Source of the DNA: Gordionus sp. m RMFG-2023
Lineage: Eukaryota; Nematomorpha; Gordioida; Chordodea; Parachordodidae
Reading direction: 5' to 3'
Length of the DNA: 64,000 nt
Assembly: GCF_954871325.1 (NCBI RefSeq)
Contig: NC_088777.1
Location: 21,553,366 to 21,617,365, forward strand
The position numbers and the translations under genes are program-made. The notes under the pieces are model-generated. The model worked only from the letters and a program-made list of their open reading frames with translations. It made no database searches and was not told the origin of the DNA. Positions 21,227-33,461 of the stretch are shown in pieces (within the stretch, counting starts at the first letter, position 1; each line of letters starts with the position of its first letter).

Positions 21227-24200
21227 TAGAGGTGGTCGCGGGCCGTGAAATTACGCGCACGGTGGGTCACGGCGTGAATGTGAAGAAATTTTAAATTTTT
21301 AGGCGTGACTGGGCGTGACGGGCCTTTCCAAAATTTTCCCCGTGCGTGAGTGGGCGTGAACACAAATTTCCATAAATCACGGAAATTTTAATTTTTTAAA
21401 TTGTTTTTTATTAATATAAATTTGCAAATTTATAATTTTAAAAAATATATATTTTATTTATTATTTAATTTAATTTAGTTTTTTTTAAAAAAAGATTAGT
21501 TTTTGAAAACAAAAAATCTTTCGCATTTTATAAACAACATCCGAGTGAACCTATTTTTACTTTTGCTAGCTTTTTCTTTTAAAATTTATATGTTCAAATT
21601 CAAATCAAATTTATCAACAAGCTTATTTACATGTATATAGTGATCTTCTTTCAAGTATTTTATTATTATATATATTATTTTACAATGAAAATGTAATTCT
21701 TCGCATTAAATTATAAATTTTATGCATTTACAAATGTCATTGAAAGTTTTTACTTTTTATTATTTGTAATAATTGCTTTAATGTAATGTATGAGTAGTGA
21801 AGGAGTAGAATTTATAATATTATATTAATATATAATAAGTATTTCTTTATTAACAATTAAACTCAAAGATCTAGAGTACTATTAGACCCAACAAAATACA
21901 ACAACCTATGAAAAATAATAAATCAATGGAAATATGGTAATACATAAATTTAAATATGTTTTATTTTCATTTATCTTTATTATTTATACTAATCATTTTC
22001 ACTCAAATTATAATGATTAGAAATTAATATAACTCATTGTTTAAATTTTCTCATATTTACCAACAAATCTAACATACTCAATATAATTGTCATAAATAAA
22101 GTTGCATATTTGGATTATATATATATTAAAATATAGTTAACAAATATTTTATAAATTTCAAACATTACTCATATAATTTAAAATCTTGTTGTTTTATTAA
22201 TTTTGGTTTATACCTTTTTATTAATCAGGCTAAGGAAAATCACATGATATATTTTTCTAATATATTATTTAAATTTTAAACAAATGGTCTTAATTTTTTT
22301 ACTATAATCTTTGGTTTAAATAATTTTAGAAAAATACTTAATTCATTCATTCTTTATTTATTAAATAAATGATTTTAAGCGAACTTTAAGAGGAAAATCA
22401 TACACAAAGCAGTAGAGAAAGAGATAATAATGTTAATAATAATAATGAAATAATTGAGATGGACATGATTTCAAAATCAGAGATGTTAACTAAAATAAGA
22501 AGGAAAGACATTGATATTGAATTTAAAGCTCCATAAAACAGAAAAAGCAAGATATGGGATAATTTCTTAACAATTTAGTATAAAGGTACCTTACAAAATT
22601 TTGTAAAATGTACAAGTTGCCAAAACGTGATGTCATATAAATGTAAAACAGGTCTGCCAGTTTATTAAGACATAAATGTGTCATAAAAAATACAAAAAAA
22701 CATTCTGATCAGACAATATATAATATGTTTAAAAGACAAATGTAAGATAAATCAAAATCAGTTTTACAAAAAAATCAGTTATATTTTATATGTAAAGATC
22801 TAAGACCTTTAAATGCTACAGAAAGTGAAGGATTTTATAAGCTTTGCCAAGAGTTAATTAATGTTGGTGTTACATATGGACAACAAAATATAAAAGATAT
22901 ACTTGTTAGTCGAAAAACTCTTATGAATACAGTAGCTCCAAAAATATATGAAGAAATTAAAATTAAGATAAAAAGCTTGATCAAAAACAATTACTTGTCC
23001 ATAACCACCAACTTTTGGTCAGATGAGTACAAAAATCGTAGTTAACTATTACTGGGCATGTTATCAATAAGGATTTTGAATTAAAATCATTTGTTTTGGC
23101 TACAAGGGTAATGGATGAAAAAAAAACAGGAGTCAATATCAAAATTATAGTAAATTCAATTTTGGAAGAATACACAGACATAGAAAATTATTTAAGTAAA
23201 TGTATAGTGGTAACTGATAACGGGGCAAACCTAATATGTGTTTAAAGATGATGAAAGGCTACCCTGCATATGCCATATATTAAACAACATTGTGCATTAC
23301 ATTTTTGATAATTGTTTACATGAAATAGCTGTAAATATAAATGGTGTGAAAAAAATAGTACAGTATTTCAAACAATCAACCGCTAACAGCAAACTAGGCT
23401 ACACTCTTAAACAAGATGTGATAACTAGATGGAACTCTGTATATATCATGATACAGAGTTTCTTAAAATCATATTCCGAAATTCAGGTGTACTTGCTTAG
23501 CAAGCAAGAATTAAATCGACTAGCCACTGTTGATATTACCATCTTACGGCAGTTAGAATTTTTTTTATCAATATTTAAAGAATGCTCGGAAAATCTGAGT
23601 GCCGATTCTCATCCCACAATAAATGAAGTTTATCTGTGGAGACAAAAATTATTACAGTTTTGTCAACCCTCTGAAGGGGATACAACAATAATAGAAGCCT
23701 TAAAAATCAGGACTGGATGTCTTTTAAAAGAAGGATTCATCATGTAGCCCCTACATAAAGTAGGCTTAATTTTGGATCCCAATTTCAAAAGCCTTAAGTT
23801 TTTATCAGAAGAAGAAAAAAACGATATATATATAACTACCATGCTAAATGTCATAAAATATGATATGAATAAGTCAATGCCAAAACCAACTATTAGCTGT
23901 CATAATTCGTCCTACACTCACAAGAAACCTAATATTCTAAATGAAACATTTAGAGAATTTCTAGATGATACTGATGAACCTTCACCATCTATCGAAGAAA
24001 GCTGCGAGGATGAACTTAAAAGATTCATCGCTCAGAAGACAAATAATAATGATAGTATTTTGAAGTTTTGGAAGCATGAAAATTCGTTTCCTTTTTTGAA
24101 AAAATTAGCGAGTAAAATTTTATCCGCCCCTGCAAGTTCGGCATCTAGTGAAAGATTGTTTTCTGTAGCCAATCGCTTGTTGGAGGAAAGGCGTACTCAA

Positions 24201-24513
24201 TTAAAATAAAAAAACATGGATATTATTCTTTTTTTAAATAAAAATTTCGATTTATAAATTGTATTTATTTTTTGTTATGGAATTATAGAAATAAATAGAA
24301 TAAATTCAAAAAAGTGTATAATTATAGGTTACCAATTTTGAAAAATTTAAAAACACCGTAAATTTTCGGGCGTGAATCAAAATATTGCCTTTCGTGAGCG
24401 GGCGGGTCGGATCAAAAAATTTTTAGTGGAAAGCGTGAGTGGGCGTGAATTTTTTTATTACCACCGTGAGTGGGCGGGCCGTGAATAAAAAATTAGGCCC
24501 GCGCCCACCTCTA
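21227..24513. mobile_element. 3.3-kb hAT element with exact 8-bp target duplication
   Basis: The terminal repeats are TAGAGGTGGTCGCGGGCC at the left and GGCCCGCGCCCACCTCTA at the right. Subterminal GTGAGTGGGCGTGA blocks repeat on both sides. The flanking 8-mers ATTAGAAG at 21,219-21,226 and 24,514-24,521 are identical. It encodes a decayed transposase on the plus strand. The 21.4-22.4 kb part is AT-rich without frames. Confidence 0.95.
22500..24209 (+). pseudogene. hAT transposase (BED/RNase H-like), decayed
   Basis: A BED-finger-like start lies at ~22,540-22,690 (WDNF..., CTSCQNVMSYK...). Then come GFYKLCQELINVGVTYGQQN and TNFWSDEYKN at ~22,830-23,040. A block around 23,205-23,280 holds VTDNGAN, with the second catalytic Asp, followed by RLPCICHILNNIVHYIFDN, with the C-x-x-H pair. 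Two longer frames follow: 23,238-23,744, with LKQDVITRWNSVYIMIQSFL, and 23,772-24,206, which ends in the dimerisation motif SSASSERLFSVANRLLEERR. Stops near 23,042 and 23,745 and a frame change near 23,238 show it is inactive. The C-terminal third is best preserved. Confidence 0.85.
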
Positions 24514-24521
24514 ATTAGAAG

Positions 24522-26216
24522 CACCAAAACTATCATTTGTCGGTTTTTTCATTTAATTTTGTTAACTTTTGTTTTCTATAAAAAATTTTATTTATCTCAA
24601 ACTATTAATATTTCTGCAAAATTTCGGGCCACCTAGAATAATATCAAGATTTTACTTGAAGGTCTATAAACATAGGCGCCGAATGGAGGCCAATTTCTAG
24701 AGAGGGTGGCGAGGAATTATTAAATCTCATCCAAAAATGAAACAAAGAGAAAAAAATCATTATTTATTATTTCTATATTACTATGATTTTTCTTCTCTCC
24801 TCTCTCGCTGGGCCCCCATAAAAAAAATATATAAGTTATTATATATTATCGTTAAATATATAAGTTATTATATATTATCGTTATTTGGAAGAGGATTTAA
24901 ATATAAATGAAATATAAGGATTTTGTATTGAAGCAAATTCTGAACTTTAAAAATAAAAGAGGTCAATGCTATGGAGCCTCTAACGTAAAAATATCTGGTT
25001 TATAAAGCATCTTCGTAATGAAGAATCTAGAGCAACCTACGTATATTGTACAAGTCATACTCATACATCAAATCTTGAAGTACGAGGTTCATTTAATACT
25101 ATTGCAATGAAAGAAAGAGATCAATTATCTTGTTGATTCTCCCAAACGCATGGAGATATTTCGTTCCAACCTAGATAAAAATTATAGTTAAACTTTTTTG
25201 GTCCATTATGCCCTGCATGCTGATGTTTGCAAATAATATTGTAAAATCATAAGAAAGGAATTATGAAATAATATTATCTTATCTTCCGCAAGTTGCTAGA
25301 ACTTGCCCAAAAGTGAACGCTAGTGAATTACAAAGAGGCCTATCTTTTTTATAATTATGCCGGTTTTTTTAAATCAGTGATACCAATAATTCTTGTACTC
25401 AGAAATATAAATTAGGGTTGCATCAAAACTAACCGTGTTAATACATTGTAATTATTGTAAATACGTAAAAGGGAAGACAAGCAGAGAAGAAAAGGGAAGA
25501 CAAGCAGAGAAGAAAAGGGAAGACAAGCAGAGAAGAAAGGGAAAATGAAGGACAATAAAATCTTTATTAGAAATTAGAAAATATTTTGCAGTGAGGTTGC
25601 TATTAGAGCAAAATATTTACTACACCAAATAAAACTTTAAATAAAGCTTTTTGAAAACTTTTTATTTCTTAAAATGATACCAATATTTGTGAGAGTATAA
25701 GTTTTAATGCTAAAATCCAAAGTTCTTCATTAAATTTTTAAAATGTTAAATATAAAATAGAAATCCTGATCACAAATCTGGCAATTAGACAAGAGTTTCC
25801 ATAAGTTTGGAGAAAAGCTAAATTAAAGTCAAAGGAATTAAATTTAGAAAAACCCGTTTTAAAGTGAAAGAAAAAACGCTTTTAAGATTCGAAGAAGGCT
25901 TGAATTTATCATATTATTTCGTCAGTTAATGAATATTATAGAAAAATTTAATATGAAGTTTTAAAACAAACAATTGTAAGTATAAAAAATTGTTTCAACA
26001 AACGGATAATAATTAATATGGAGCAATTTGCCATTCAACATTTGATGAAAATCATGTTTCAGTATTTTCTAGAAATGATTTTTATAAAATTTCAATTATT
26101 ATTATCAACTTTCAAAATACAAAAAATACACATTTTTTTGTTATATAAATATATACAAGAATTTCTCAACAAATATAATAATATACAAAAAAAATTCAAA
26201 AATAGAATACATATTA
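24522..26216. other. AT-rich intergenic stretch with small tandem repeats
   Basis: No gene. It holds a ~28-bp direct duplication at 24,826-24,890 (ATATATAAGTTATTATATAT type) and, at 25,471-25,550, just over three copies of a 23-bp unit (GGGAAGACAAGCAGAGAAGA plus AAA). A GC-richer patch at 24,676-24,820 (GGCGCCGAATGGAGGCC...CTCGCTGGGCCCCC) may be a decayed hAT end. The 77-residue frame at 26,018 is low-complexity. Confidence 0.45.
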
Positions 26217-26922
26217 GTATTTTTACCAATCATGTTGCATCAACAATGTGATTGAATATCTTATGAAAATGATTAAAAACATACAAATCTGCCACGTGCC
26301 CACCCTTTATAAGCCGAAATATTTATCTTTGCATTGTCCATTGGATATAGATAGTCAAGGAATATCGTGTGATCAATCGTTAGAGCAGTGACAAATTCCA
26401 TCAATCTCAAATCAAGGTCATGATATATTTTTTACCTGTGCCGACCAATAGCAAGGCTTTTCTGTGGGTGAATTTCAAACATCAATGAGCACAACTAAAA
26501 ATTTGGAGTAATTAGTGAAGTATTTTGGAGAAAATTGGATCATAAGCCATGGAGAGTGGTTGTGATGCCTGTTTAGAGGATCTGTTACTAAGAGAATAAT
26601 AATTCTGCAATATGATTAATTTAGTCATAGTATGTATTTTTTTAATTTAATTATAATGAAATTATAGTATATTTTAAATTTACAAAAAATAAATTAAATG
26701 TAATATTATTATTTTTAATTTCCAAAAAAATAATTTTATACTGAATTTTATATTTTGTAGATGCATTTATATAAATGTATAGATAAATATTTCATAATCT
26801 GTAGTGCCTGCTCATGGCTCATATAGGATAAGCATGTGCAGATTTGTAAATTATGATTTTTAATCATTTTCATTAAGACTATCAATCATGTTGATGCGAT
26901 GAGATTGGTAAAAATATTAATA
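26217..26922. mobile_element. ~0.7-kb inverted-repeat element (MITE)
   Basis: The left ~85 bp starting TATTTTTACCAATCATG is mirrored at the right (...GAGATTGGTAAAAATA). The match continues through a GATTGATA block, ATGAAAATGATTAAAAA and CAAATCTGCACATGC. The interior is non-coding. No target duplication can be set because the ends are AT-rich. It abuts the next element by about 14 bp. Confidence 0.6.
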
Positions 26923-26935
26923 TATGTATTTTTAT

Positions 26936-28030
26936 CAGTTGTTAACTATCCTTTTTAAAAGTAGCTAGCGCCCGCTCCTACCTTCTCAAAAGGAGCTAGC
27001 TCCCGTTACTACATTTTTAAAAGGAGCTAGCTCCCGCTCCAAGTAATGGAGTCCCACTCCATAACCGCTCCTTTGATTTTCATTTTTTTAGAGGGTATTA
27101 GAAATAAAATCTTTTTTTTTTTTATCAAAAAGTTTTATTTATATTAAATTATCTATCAAAATATTTATAACCTTTTATTAGCTTTTAAAAGTAATAAATT
27201 TTAAATTTAAAAGTAATAAATTTTAAATTAGAATCTATCAAACATCCACGCCTCTCCCCTAAGACCTGTTTTCCAATATTAAATAGGCACTCCACAGGAG
27301 CACTAGAGGGAAGCAGGGTATTGTATTTTATAAAGATATTTTTTAATTCAGGGAATTTATCAAAAATAGTAATTTTGGTATCATTATTTAAAAAATATTT
27401 GTCCAATAATTATCTTCCTGATAATCAATTTCATGGAATCCAAAAAAATCTTCCAAATTAATTTGTATTTAAAAGAACGATTTTTTACTTTTAGATGCTT
27501 TTTTATTGAGGCTGCTAACTTTTGAAAATTAAATAGTTTTATTTAAACACAAAAGACATTTTGCCCTTAAATTTGTTTGATCATTTGGATCAACATCTTT
27601 TAGAAGTTTAAAATATTTTTTGTATGATGGAAATGGAAATTCGATTTCTTCATCTATGATATCTAAATCCATAATATCTAAAACTATTTTTTATTATATA
27701 TCTATAAATCGAATATTAATATGACTAACAAGATTTTCCAAAAAATTTTCAATATAAAAAGGAAAACTTGATGTTTAATATTTAAAATGATTAGATGAAA
27801 AACCAATATAAAACTCAGCTAAACATTTAATAATGGATAAATTTAAATTTAATAAAAATGAAATTTTTATTAATATTTAAAAAATAATTTAATTTATACA
27901 TAAATTTAAAGGAGCGGTGGAGTGGCGCTACTCCACTCCAGAAGAGCTAGCTTCAGCTCCCTCTCTCCAATTTTAAAAAGGAGGGGGCGCTCCAGGTGTT
28001 TTTGAAAAAATGTAGCAGTGCTCCACTCTG
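26936..28030. mobile_element. GGAGC-type hAT, internally deleted, exact 8-bp duplication
   Basis: Ends CAGTTGTTAACTATCC at the left and GGAGTG...CACTCTG at the right, with alternating GGAGC/GCTCC blocks inside both. The flanking 8-mers ATTTTTAT at 26,928-26,935 and 28,031-28,038 are identical. It keeps only the C-terminal piece of a transposase. Relatives are at 1-100 and 11,246-11,510. Confidence 0.9.
27185..27490 (-). pseudogene. hAT dimerisation-domain remnant
   Basis: The minus frame from 27,406 contains [20 protein letters not shown] followed by [17 protein letters not shown]. This is the hallmark hAT C-terminal dimerisation motif (usually PSSAPVERLFS..G), with Arg changed to Cys. Just upstream, in another frame, [14 protein letters not shown] is the acidic linker usually before it. 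The catalytic domain is absent, so the piece cannot be an active transposase. Confidence 0.85.
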
Positions 28031-28038
28031 ATTTTTAT

Positions 28039-29863
28039 TATTATTTAAAATATTTTTTGGATAATTTTATTTTATTGTGAAATTTTTGTATTAATATTTA
28101 TTTTTCTTGTTCCTGTAAAAAATTTATTTTCACAACTAAAATTAACTCATTCATTAATGTTAAAATATTTTTAATTATTATTTATGTAACACTAACATTG
28201 CATTTTGATGATTTTATATTCAAACATTCATTCATTTTGTTCAAATATTTTTAATTATTATTTATGTAACACTAACATTGCATTATGATGATTTTATATT
28301 CAAACATTAATATATAAAATTATCATGATTTTATAGTATTCAAATAAAATGTAGCATCACCACAGTATACAAAAAAACCTTTGTCTATAAGCACCAATTA
28401 AAGTACACTTTATTATTTTTTTAAAATGCTAAATATCAGTGTTGATCTGATTCAATCTTTAATATTGGTGTAGCCTAATATGACAATATTTTGAAACATT
28501 CTCTTAGGCAGCTTACTCAATATCAAGTATATGATGATACAATATCTGCATTTAAATTATTAAGATGACAAGATTATATTCAACAAAGTCTAGAAAGATG
28601 GCTCATTACAGTTTATGATACCATAATGTATCTAGATATAATAAATTATAGGATTATCTACATAAAAACTTTGATTAAAAATTTAACCTAAATTTACAAT
28701 GAAGTTGGTGCAAATAATAATATTAAATCCAACAAAAAATGTAGTAAAGTCTATATAACTTGAACTATTATCTAGTTTTCTAAATATAGAAACCTATATG
28801 GAAAATGCAATATATTGATGTATAGAAGCTTATTAGAATTTTTATTTTCAATTTATATTGAATTATAATTTTATTACTAATTCAATAAATCTTTCTTAAA
28901 TAATAAAAATATATATTTTAATAAAATGTATAAATTGGATGTAAAAAATTTTCAAAGGTTAAATTATTATAGAAAATATCTTGTTTTGATGGTTTTAGGC
29001 AAAACAAAATTTTGGCACTTTATGCGTTATTTAAAAAAACACTATAAGGATCCAGCCAACGTACCAAAATTTAGATTAAATCCAGGATTTTCAATCCTTT
29101 GATCACAACTCTTCAATAACTCAGTTACAAATTTAGAAATTGTCAAAAATGTAAAAATGAGTCAAAAATTACTTCAATATAAATTTAAATACTATTCAAC
29201 ATTGGTATATAGAATAATTAATAAAATATATATAAAAATTAGCAGTTAAAATTTAGTAAAATAATCCTAATTTGTAGTTCTGTGAAAATCTAATTGAATC
29301 GCAATCAAATATTAAATCTGAAGTTATTTTTTTTACAATCCTTTTTAACATATAATGAAATATCATATCTTCTCTAAAATACACCTATATATATATTTAA
29401 CAATTATTATATATATAAATATATAACCATTGTACACAATATATTATCATAAATAAATTAATTAAATTATCAAATTATAGAAAAATAATCATAATTGCAT
29501 GAAGAACATGTATATTTTCATAATTTAAATTTTTTTTTTAAAACAATCAAATATTGCTTGTTTTATTTAATTTTTTATAAATATACAGATAATTTGTAAA
29601 CTTTATAATAAAATTTATTATGACTTACAAATTCAAACACCGAACCAACATTCGCGGTTATTAATAAAACAGATATATCATTATTCATTATATTTTTAAA
29701 ATTCAATATTTGTAATATGCTCTGCTTAAAAAACATAATGATTGATATCATAGCGCATTTGACATCTGTAGATTATCCCATTGTTTCGATCAAACTTCTT
29801 ATAATATTTGAATAAAATTATTTTTATAGTACTATGAAGTTAAATTTTAAAACGAGTGTCTTT
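28039..29863. other. AT-rich stretch with one 80-bp tandem duplication
   Basis: No gene or terminal repeat. At ~28,150-28,310 an 80-bp unit containing TTATGTAACACTAACATTGC occurs twice in tandem. The remainder is low-complexity AT-rich DNA. Confidence 0.5.
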
Positions 29864-30199
29864 TACCCAAGGTAGTGAAAGTTACGGTCCAGCTTTGGTA
29901 AAGATCGGACCAAACCAGAGTTGTACATTTGCTCAAAATCGTAAAATTTGAAGATCTTTTACTTTTAAAAATTTTTTAGCAACGATGTAAAATTTGAAAA
30001 TCTTTTATTTTAAAAAATTTTTGAGCAGCTAGATCTTTGAAGATCTTTTATTTAAAAATATTTTAGATCAACGATCTTCATATTTTATAATGTTATAGTA
30101 AATTATTATTTTTTTGATATTATTTTTGAAGTAAATGAGTTAGTAAGCATGTTATATTAAAATAAAAATTTAATAAAGATGTGTACCGACAATTTTCAT

Positions 30200-31050
30200 A
30201 ATCATTATTTTTTTTAAACTTTTTTTGACATATATAGGTAAAAAAAAAAGAAGATGTAATGTAAGTAACACACAAAAGTGGCAATTGTAATAATCGTTAT
30301 TTTTAACTTATTTGATTTATTGTATCGTAAATAGGTTATTATAATAATTATTATTAAGATGTAAAAATAAAATTTAAATGAAGATGTACCATAGAAAAAT
30401 GACAATTTTTATAATCGTTATTTTTGAAAATTTTTTTAAAGCATAGATATTGTTAACATGTTAAATTAAAATTTCAGTGAAGATGCACAGGAAAGTGATA
30501 ATTGTCATAATCGTTATTTTATAACTTTCTTGAATTTTTTTAAGACAAATGGGTAAAAATTGATATTGTTAACATCTTAAATTAAAATTTCAGAGAAGAT
30601 ATACTACTGGAAAGTGCAATTGTCATAATCGTTATTATTGAACTTTTTTGAATTTTTTTAAAGCAAATGGGTAAAAATAGATATTGTTTAAATTAAAATT
30701 TCAGTGAAGATGTACCATAGGAAAGTGACAGTTGTCATAATCGTTATCTTTGTACTTTTTTGAATTTTTTTAAAGCTAATTGGTAAAAATAGATATTGTT
30801 AATAAGTTAAATTAAAATTTCAGTGAAGATGTAACACAGGAAAGTGACAATTGTCATAATCGTTATTTTTGAACCTTTATGAATTTTTTTAAAACAAATG
30901 GGTAAAAATAGATATTGTTAACATGTTAAATTAAAATTTCGGTGAAGATGTACCACAGGAAAGTGACAATGTCATTATCGTTATTTTTGAACTTTTTTGA
31001 ATTTTTTAAAGCAAATGGGTAAAAATAGATATTGTTAATATGTTAAATTA
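30200..31050. repeat. ~115-bp tandem repeats, left arm of the palindrome
   Basis: About eight units, each with GAAGATGTACCACAGGAAAG, the 10-bp palindrome GACAATTGTC followed by ATAATCGTTAT, a poly-T/poly-A stretch and TAAAAATAGATATTGTTAAC. One more unit continues beyond the hAT insertion at 38,936-39,000. The inverse array lies at 47,560-48,240. Confidence 0.85.
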
Positions 31051-31273
31051 AGTCTACATGGCAGTATATTCACTGGATGCAAACCCCCCTCTAAAATATA
31101 TATCTACCCCCCTAATGTTATCCATAGATAATTTAAAAATGTAATGGAAAATTTTCTAGATTATTATAGCCTATCCCCCATAATGCCTACCCCCTACCCC
31201 TCTATAGATATTAGGATGCAAACTGTTCCTACCCAGTGTCTACATGGCCGGGGGGGTAGGAGACAAATGCCTC

Positions 31274-31390
31274 CAAAAAATATTGGCATTTTGGGGGGTA
31301 GGTATTAATTTTGGGGGGTAGATATTGATTTTTGGGGGGTAGGCATTTGTTTTTGGGGGGTAGGTATTGATTTTTGGAGGGTAATTTTTG
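31274..31390. repeat. G-rich ~21-bp subterminal repeats
   Basis: About five tandem units of the type TTTTTGGGGGGTAGGYATTG lie directly inside the left terminal repeat of the inner hAT. The right end has related GGGGGGTAGGGGTAG sequence (38,826-38,840). Subterminal repeats in hAT elements commonly bind the transposase. The regular GGGGGG runs could also fold into G-quadruplexes; that is inference. Confidence 0.75.
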
Positions 31391-31541
31391 ACTTGTATTA
31401 TGATATTTTTAAATCCAATAATCGATATGATTATCGTTGATTTTCTGAAAAATGTCAATTAAAGAAAAGATATCTGTCAATTTATAAATATTATACACTA
31501 TATTTATTTTTTTAAATTTTTAGAAAATTCATTTACATAAT

Positions 31542-31755
31542 GGGATTTGTAGGCGTTTAAGCAAGTGGTTTCGCCTCTTGCGCGCACAGGTAACTGCAGC
31601 CTGCCCAAGAACTGTGGATGGGCTCATCTCATAGGTTACCCCCAAATTTCTTAACCCAATTAGATGGGATGAGATAGTCCAAGCGTAGCTCTGCTGTTTC
31701 ATATAGCGATAAAGGGTAATTGCGCTTATTATGACGTATGACGTAGATTTTCACA
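31542..31755 (-). ncRNA. Structured repeat module, copy C (function unknown)
   Basis: Minus-strand copy of the module at 20,564 and 62,100. It has the doubled heptad (ATACGTC type) at 31,732-31,746, AAGCG/CGCTT (31,723-31,727 with 31,681-31,685), ATGAGA/TCTCAT (31,669-31,674 with 31,627-31,632) enclosing hairpin CCCA-TCTAAT-TGGG, and CAGG/CCTG (31,587-31,590 with 31,600-31,603). Three of these helices differ from copy A by paired changes. The 3' half, beyond the TTAAACG block, is not recognisable. It lies between the left terminal repeat and the transposase start, antisense to the transposase. Confidence 0.5.
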
Positions 31756-33461
31756 GTATCAATTTTAAATTATCAATATATATTTTTTTATAATAAGGAC
31801 CTTTTGAATAAAGAATCCCTTTTATGATAAGATAATCCTACTCAATTAACAATATAAAGAAACATTTTTGGATTTTAAAAAGGTAATTTTTTAAGCATAT
31901 AATTGCATTTTCCTTAATTTGATGATAGATAAATAAATATAATAAAGAATGAAGCTATTTTTATTTAATCTTAATATGTATACTTAATAAGTTATCTGGG
32001 TTTTGAACCATGGCAATTATTTTTGCTAATAATTTTTTAAATAATCATTTTCAATGGGGTAAATATTACCACATTTTTGTGAGGCAATCAGGTTGGACCC
32101 ATAATTGATTTCTATTTATGATAAATGATTCTTTGAGGTAAGTGTAAATTATATACAAAATTATAAGTGAGAGGTGAAAACCATTGTGTGATAAAAAATT
32201 TGTTAAAAGAATTGATAAATTTTTTATTTCATTATTAGATAAATTTTATATAACATCAAATTTTCCATAATATATTTGGCCTTTTTTCTAAATATTTATA
32301 GAAATCTTGGGAGAATGAACAGATAATCTATTCCTCTCATTTGATTATTGATTTAAGAAAAGATTTCAATTAAATGAATTGACAAAGTGATTCCATATAC
32401 TGAAATATTGTTTATTTTTGTTAACAATAAATTAAATTTTTGGATATGGCTTGGGAATAATCTTTGAAACCTATGATGTGGTTTGGGTTTGGATTTCCAT
32501 TAAACATGAACTGGGCCTGAAAATTATTTTTACTTATGACCTAGGCTGGATGAAGAAATCAATGCCAGTGAAGGTCTCTAATTTCAATGATTAAAATATA
32601 TCATTTCTCAGACTTTATTTGAAGATAAATGAATGGGCAAATCACAAATATGCCTGTTTTCAATTATTTGCAAAATTTATTAGGATTGTTAATTTAAAGA
32701 AACTATGATTTCAAAGCATCATACATTTCTAAAAATTGTTGGACACTAAGAAATAAAGAAATCAATTGTGAAGTGTATAATGGAGGAAATATTGATCCAT
32801 GATTGTTTTGGCATAAATAACAAAAAATATTATATTTTTTGTGACCATGCATTAAGCTTACATATAATATAATAGGAATCTTTTAAGAAAACATTATCAA
32901 AAATATAAGTTAATAGCTGATAGTCCATTATGAATGACTGGTAATCAGAATTTTCTTCTTTATTCAATGATGGGTGCATAATAAATTTCCTTTATATGAT
33001 GATGATTGAATCAGTAAATTTTTCATTATTTTTATAAAATATGTTAATAGAGTGTATATTTATGAATTTTAATTTAAAAACAATAAGGGTCTAGAATATA
33101 TTTTTTTGATTATAAATTACAAATACAAATGAATAAGAATTTATTTTAAAAGATTTTAATATATTTTTTAGATTAAAAATATAATACAAATGAATAAAAA
33201 TTTATTGTGCACATATATTAAAATATCTAAATATATATTTCTTTAATATATTTTGTAAAACCACTGGAAAATTTTAAAATTACACCCTCATTTAAACAAA
33301 TATAAATTTAATTTCTGAATCACACCTCATAAGATAGGAGAATTTTAAGATTCAGCCATCCACCGTCAAATAAAGGATAAAATTATGATTCTCCATCATT
33401 CTTGATGGCCATCAGTGAGTAAAAAAATATTATCTAAATATTTATTTCATTTTTATTCTAG
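31756..33461. other. 5' region of the inner hAT, no gene seen
   Basis: AT-rich sequence between the structured module and the transposase start codon. It should contain the transposase promoter and 5' UTR, but I see no promoter motif that I would defend. The frames present are short and low-complexity. Confidence 0.5.

Noticed and set aside
31240-31458. Pro/Tyr-rich repetitive protein on the minus strand
   Set aside because: The YPPK-type repeats are the translation of the G-rich subterminal DNA repeats of the hAT.
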